IMG/VR virus record: IMGVR_UViG_3300035661_000018
Location: 1 to 64,000 of that record
Source: a virus
Length of the DNA stretch: 64,000 nucleotides
Strand: one strand, 5' to 3'
Below, piece after piece: positions 61,374-64,000 of the stretch. The notes under the pieces were generated by a model. That model was not told the origin of the DNA. It saw nothing but the letters and a program-made list of their open reading frames with translations, and ran no database searches. Position numbers and translations under genes: made by a program. The number at the start of each line of letters is the position of its first letter. Within the stretch, counting starts at the first letter, position 1.

Positions 61374-61770
61374 ATTGGCTAAAGATCGACCGTTTATTGA
61401 AATCAAGGTGTCAGGTGCGACGGGAGCTGGCAAGAGCGCAGTTGTGCAATTGATTGCCAAGGCTCTACAGGACGCGGGGATGCAAGTGTCCGCGTTGACG
61501 TTGGATCATGATTTTCGCACTCCTAAGCGGCATCAGCGGGCGATTGAATCGATCGCTGCGAAGGGTGCGCTGGTTGGAATCGAGGAATATGTACCCGCAT
61601 GTTACTCGAACACGATCACGGATGGGCACCAGTGGGTCCGTCACCTTGACGACATGATGACCAACGGAAGTGGGGTGTGCCACACATTCCTTGAAGCGGG
61701 TGGCCCCAACGCGCCAACGGCTCCTGAAGATCCAATTGCTGCATATGACCGAGCAATGAAGGTAATCTGA
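61366..61770 (+). CDS. P-loop NTPase
   Basis: A 134-residue protein from ATG 61366. FIEIKVSGATGAGKSAVVQL has Walker A GATGAGKS (about residues 15-22). No clear kinase lid; GIEEYVPACYS may follow Walker B. Substrate unknown. Overlaps both neighbours. Confidence 0.75.
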   Translation: MSKLAKDRPFIEIKVSGATGAGKSAVVQLIAKALQDAGMQVSALTLDHDFRTPKRHQRAIESIAAKGALVGIEEYVPACYSNTITDGHQWVRHLDDMMTNGSGVCHTFLEAGGPNAPTAPEDPIAAYDRAMKVI

Positions 61771-62042
61771 TGCCAACAGCCAAAAAGCCAGCGATGCGTA
61801 GGACGGGACTGCTGTGTGAAAAGCATGGTGGTTCTGTCAAGCCATATGATGCGATGTGGTGCTGCGACGAATGTGCAATCGTGGGGTACCTGCCATGTGT
61901 TAAATGTAATGGTAACGCTCGTGGCTTTGGAGAAGCGTTGTTTGCTGTTGCAGGATGTGAAATGTGTGATGAATTTGTTTGTGGGACTAACGTAGATGTG
62001 CGTATGCTTTGGAATGCAGGCGTGCGCGGAAAGGTAAACTAA
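61770..62042 (+). CDS. small multi-zinc protein
   Basis: A 90-residue protein with many Cys pairs: LLCEKHGG, WCCDECAIVG, LPCVKCNG, CEMCDEFVCG. Probably binds two or three zinc ions. Function unknown. Confidence 0.7.
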   Translation: MPTAKKPAMRRTGLLCEKHGGSVKPYDAMWCCDECAIVGYLPCVKCNGNARGFGEALFAVAGCEMCDEFVCGTNVDVRMLWNAGVRGKVN

Positions 62043-62446
62043 TGGTGCATTCAGATTACAATGCGGATGTCACGATGCGCAGCAAAACGATGAGCTTCCC
62101 GGACATGCAGGATCTATTCGAGCATCTCAGAGCACTTGCCGACCGGTACAACATTACGTTCACGTTGCGCCAAAAAGTAAAGGACCATTTTGTGGTCCTT
62201 TACGATGTAAACCCAACGGTTGGCTTTACTGCGTCACAGCTGGCTGTTGTTCAGTGGGAGCGGGGGAGCTCTTTGATGCAACAGGAGCGGCCTTACCTGA
62301 ACGTAGACCAGAGATCACTGCCGCGTCATCTGCAGGGAATCCTGCAGCGCGAAGCTGGCGTTGGAGAGCGGCGCGAACCTTGTTCAGGTTCACAAACGTG
62401 GCAGACATCCACTTCTTCTTGTCTGCTGGGTCCGGAAGAGTGCTAA
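62042..62446 (+). CDS. small protein, stop probably lost by a one-base change
   Basis: MVHSDYNADVTMRSKTMSFP to ITFTLRQK looks native. The frame then runs through a perfect terminator hairpin (62177-62203) and on the wrong side of the leftward gene. One A fewer in the AAAAA run near 62172 would place a TAA right after LRQK, just before the terminator. Confidence 0.55.
   Translation: MVHSDYNADVTMRSKTMSFPDMQDLFEHLRALADRYNITFTLRQKVKDHFVVLYDVNPTVGFTASQLAVVQWERGSSLMQQERPYLNVDQRSLPRHLQGILQREAGVGERREPCSGSQTWQTSTSSCLLGPEEC
62177..62203. terminator. hairpin terminator between convergent genes
   Basis: GTAAAGGACCA pairs exactly with TGGTCCTTTAC across TTTTG. Confidence 0.75.
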
Positions 62447-62606
62447 CGATCTTCAACGCACGGCTGCAAGCGTCGAGACGCTTGATCAGTTCGTCCAGCG
62501 ACAGATCATCACTGAGCTCCACAACTTCCATGAGTGACGAGTAAGTGGGGTTGTCAGTGCTATCTTTGGCAAGACCAGCAAGCTGTTTTAGGCGGGTTGT
62601 ATCCAT
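62226..62606 (-). CDS. late helical protein
   Basis: A 126-residue protein from ATG 62606 with GGAG upstream and a late promoter. MDTTRLKQLAGLAKD then acidic helices (LSDDLSLDELIKRLD) and a Pro/Ala tail. Probably virion-associated; family not recognised. Confidence 0.7.
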   Translation of the reverse strand: MDTTRLKQLAGLAKDSTDNPTYSSLMEVVELSDDLSLDELIKRLDACSRALKIVSTLPDPADKKKWMSATFVNLNKVRAALQRQLRAAGFPADDAAVISGLRSGKAAPVASKSSPAPTEQQPAVTQ

Positions 62607-62627
62607 GTGTTTGATCTCCAAATAGGA

Positions 62628-62635
62628 TATTTATG
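62628..62635 (-). promoter_or_regulatory. T4-type late promoter (leftward)
   Basis: CATAAATA on the minus strand, 22 bases before ATG 62606. Confidence 0.7.
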
Positions 62636-62791
62636 CTAACATTGTTTCTTGATACAGAGTTTTACCGACTTCGGAAGCCGAATGGAATGCAGCAGTACTA
62701 CAACATTGACCCGCGCCAACACCATGCGCTCGTTGATGCAAAAGCAAACCACCATGGCTGGTGGCAAGGATATCAGGCAGGACTACAATGA
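62633..62791 (+). CDS. internally deleted DnaQ-like exonuclease remnant
   Basis: A 52-residue ORF. MLTLFLDTEFY matches motif I of DEDD 3'-5' exonucleases and RQHHALVDAKANHHG the last motif (HHALxDA); the middle of the enzyme is absent. Coupled to the next gene by ATGA. It may be a dead relic kept for coupling, or a small binding protein. Confidence 0.6.
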   Translation: MLTLFLDTEFYRLRKPNGMQQYYNIDPRQHHALVDAKANHHGWWQGYQAGLQ

Positions 62792-63744
62792 ATAACACGA
62801 TTGACAAACTCCATGGCGGTTTATACGGCGCCTTAATTGGTGACGCCGTTGGTGTACCGTATGAGTTCAAGACAACTCTACAGATCCCCCACCCCCCAAC
62901 GATGGTTCCACCACCTAAGTTCAACCGATCGTATCTTGGCGTCCCTCCTGGCACGTGGTCTGATGACGGTGCGCTGACGCTATGTCTGATGGAATCGTTG
63001 TTGAAGGCCGACGACTGGCTGGATACCGACTGGGTGCACGCGTTCGGACACCGGATGTCAAGGTGGCGATACGAAGGGTACATGACGCCAGACAACAAGA
63101 AGTTTGACATTGGAAACCAGACCTCGGAGGCAATCCGTCTCCTGGAGTTTGGCCTTGATCCACTCGAGCTGACGTATACAGAATACGAAAACGGCAACGG
63201 CGGCTTGATGCGTGCACTTCCTGTTGTTCTGGCGTTGTGGAAGTCGGAAGATATCGACCTAATCTGCGCCGTCTCGGACATGCATCACATGGTGTCGCAC
63301 GGCCATCCAATCTCGTTGATCTGCGGTCAAATCTACGTAATGACAGCGATCATGCTGCTGCGTGGCGATAAGTTTAACGACGCCTTCTGGGCTGCCGTTG
63401 ACATTGTTGAAGCTCGGTGTGACGATACCGAATGGCAAGGGCATTTCGCTACTGTCCTTGCAGGGAAAGACGAAGAGCCTCGCGGCACGGGATACGTTGT
63501 TGACACGCTATGGTCGGCACGTTTTGCAGTGCAAAGTTCGCTGATGGGCGATAACACGTTCATGAATGCAATCGAACGCGCCATCCTTCTCGGTAACGAC
63601 ACAGACACAACTGCATGCGTGGCAGGTGGATGGGCTGGTATCATCTACGGCTGGAAGGGCATTCCTCAAGAGTGGCGTGATGGGTTGCGCGGTAAAGACC
63701 TCGTTAAGCCAATGGCAGATCGACTGGTGGCACTAAATGACTGA
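62788..63744 (+). CDS. ADP-ribosylglycohydrolase (DraG/ARH type)
   Basis: A 318-residue protein. GGLYGALIGDAVGVPYEF, GTWSDDGALTLCL and AILLGNDTDTTACVAGG are the metal-binding motifs of the family (usual TDDT is SDDG here). It removes ADP-ribose from proteins or other targets. With NADAR and NAD-rebuilding genes elsewhere in the window it points to defence against ADP-ribosylating systems. Overlaps the Pth2 start by eight bases. Confidence 0.92.
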   Translation: MNNTIDKLHGGLYGALIGDAVGVPYEFKTTLQIPHPPTMVPPPKFNRSYLGVPPGTWSDDGALTLCLMESLLKADDWLDTDWVHAFGHRMSRWRYEGYMTPDNKKFDIGNQTSEAIRLLEFGLDPLELTYTEYENGNGGLMRALPVVLALWKSEDIDLICAVSDMHHMVSHGHPISLICGQIYVMTAIMLLRGDKFNDAFWAAVDIVEARCDDTEWQGHFATVLAGKDEEPRGTGYVVDTLWSARFAVQSSLMGDNTFMNAIERAILLGNDTDTTACVAGGWAGIIYGWKGIPQEWRDGLRGKDLVKPMADRLVALND

Positions 63745-64000
63745 ATACGTTAAGCAGGTAATTGTCGTCCGCAAGGACCTTAAAATGCCGAAGGGCAAGA
63801 TTGCAGCACATGCTGCCATGGCTCCTCTGCTGAAGATGATGGACAAAGACTTTGGTACCAGTGAAACGGAAGGTTGGATGCTTCGATTCAAGCACGGAAG
63901 CGCTCTCGACAGCTGGTTGAATGGGTCGTACACCAAGGTTTGTCTTGGTGTAGAAGACGAGGAGCAATTGCTTGCCCTGTTCGCAGCCGCAGAACAGGCA
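63737..64000 (+). CDS. pth2: peptidyl-tRNA hydrolase 2 (partial)
   Basis: The first 88 codons match Pth2: VKQVIVVRKDLKMPKGKIAA, HAAMAPLL, then TKVCLGVEDEEQLLAL. Pth2 frees tRNA from dropped-off peptidyl-tRNA; it is normal in archaea and eukaryotes and found in some large phages. The gene runs off the window end. Fits the tRNA-maintenance theme. Confidence 0.92.
   Translation, partial: MTEYVKQVIVVRKDLKMPKGKIAAHAAMAPLLKMMDKDFGTSETEGWMLRFKHGSALDSWLNGSYTKVCLGVEDEEQLLALFAAAEQA

Noticed and set aside
1-64000. Alternative genetic code with TGA as Trp
   Set aside because: Dozens of clear genes end in TGA, often with ATGA overlaps to the next gene, so TGA is a normal stop here.
1-64000. CRISPR array
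   Set aside because: Repeated sequence in the window is tRNA-related, the 12-base coding repeat, or short tandem repeats; no spaced direct repeats were seen.
1-64000. Integrase, attachment site or prophage boundary
   Set aside because: No integrase, excisionase or host gene was found; despite many tRNAs, nothing indicates integration.

Overview
The window looks like part of the genome of a large (jumbo) T4-related tailed phage. The evidence is many small overlapping genes on both strands, T4-type late promoters (core TATAAATA or one mismatch) before structural and internal-protein genes, and T4-family products: RNA ligase 1, denV, dCMP deaminase, an endonuclease VII-like HNH protein and gp21-type cleavage sites. 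About 50 recognisable tRNA genes or tRNA-like genes cover all 20 amino acids. The host cannot be named from the sequence.

Layout: 1-3.7 kb, RNA ligase 1 (3' part) interrupted near its end by a GIY-YIG endonuclease, then internal/hypothetical genes. 4.2-12.1 kb, a dense tRNA array mixed with homing endonuclease genes and fragments, small ORFs and several strongly folded RNAs that are not normal tRNAs. 12.1-17.5 kb, YqeY-like and DUF3307 genes, then mostly leftward late genes whose products share the N-terminal pattern (L/I/V)xE followed by NPFxELP. 17.6-23.2 kb, a double AAA (MoxR-like) ATPase carrying an intein, paired with a metallopeptidase-VWA protein. 23.9-31.1 kb, a second, looser tRNA region with thioredoxin and small genes. 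31.1-33.6 kb, HNH gene, denV, a deoxyribosyltransferase-like gene and a probable phage RNase P RNA. 33.7-37.9 kb, NAD genes: NadV/NAMPT, NAD kinase, NADAR. 38-44.6 kb, a DprA-like gene split from an old 3' end by a GIY-YIG gene, and a CCA-adding enzyme. 44.7-50.1 kb, virion fibre/decoration-type genes and a repeat-protein pair. 50.4-58.8 kb, a third tRNA region. 58.9-64 kb, exported alpha/beta hydrolase, RF1-type release factor, P-loop protein, ADP-ribosylglycohydrolase and the start of peptidyl-tRNA hydrolase 2.

Together this suggests a phage that brings much of its own tRNA pathway: tRNA genes, RNase P RNA to cut 5' ends, a CCA-adding enzyme (most tRNA genes end in N73-CA, not N73-CCA), Pth2 for recycling, RNA ligase and a 2H phosphoesterase for repair, and a release factor. 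A second theme is NAD and ADP-ribose control: NAD rebuilding, NADP synthesis and two enzyme families that can remove ADP-ribose. A third is heavy invasion by homing endonucleases.

A caution: about fifteen otherwise recognisable genes carry one in-frame stop, one frameshift or a lost start codon. Real decay, recoding and sequencing error cannot be told apart from this sequence alone.
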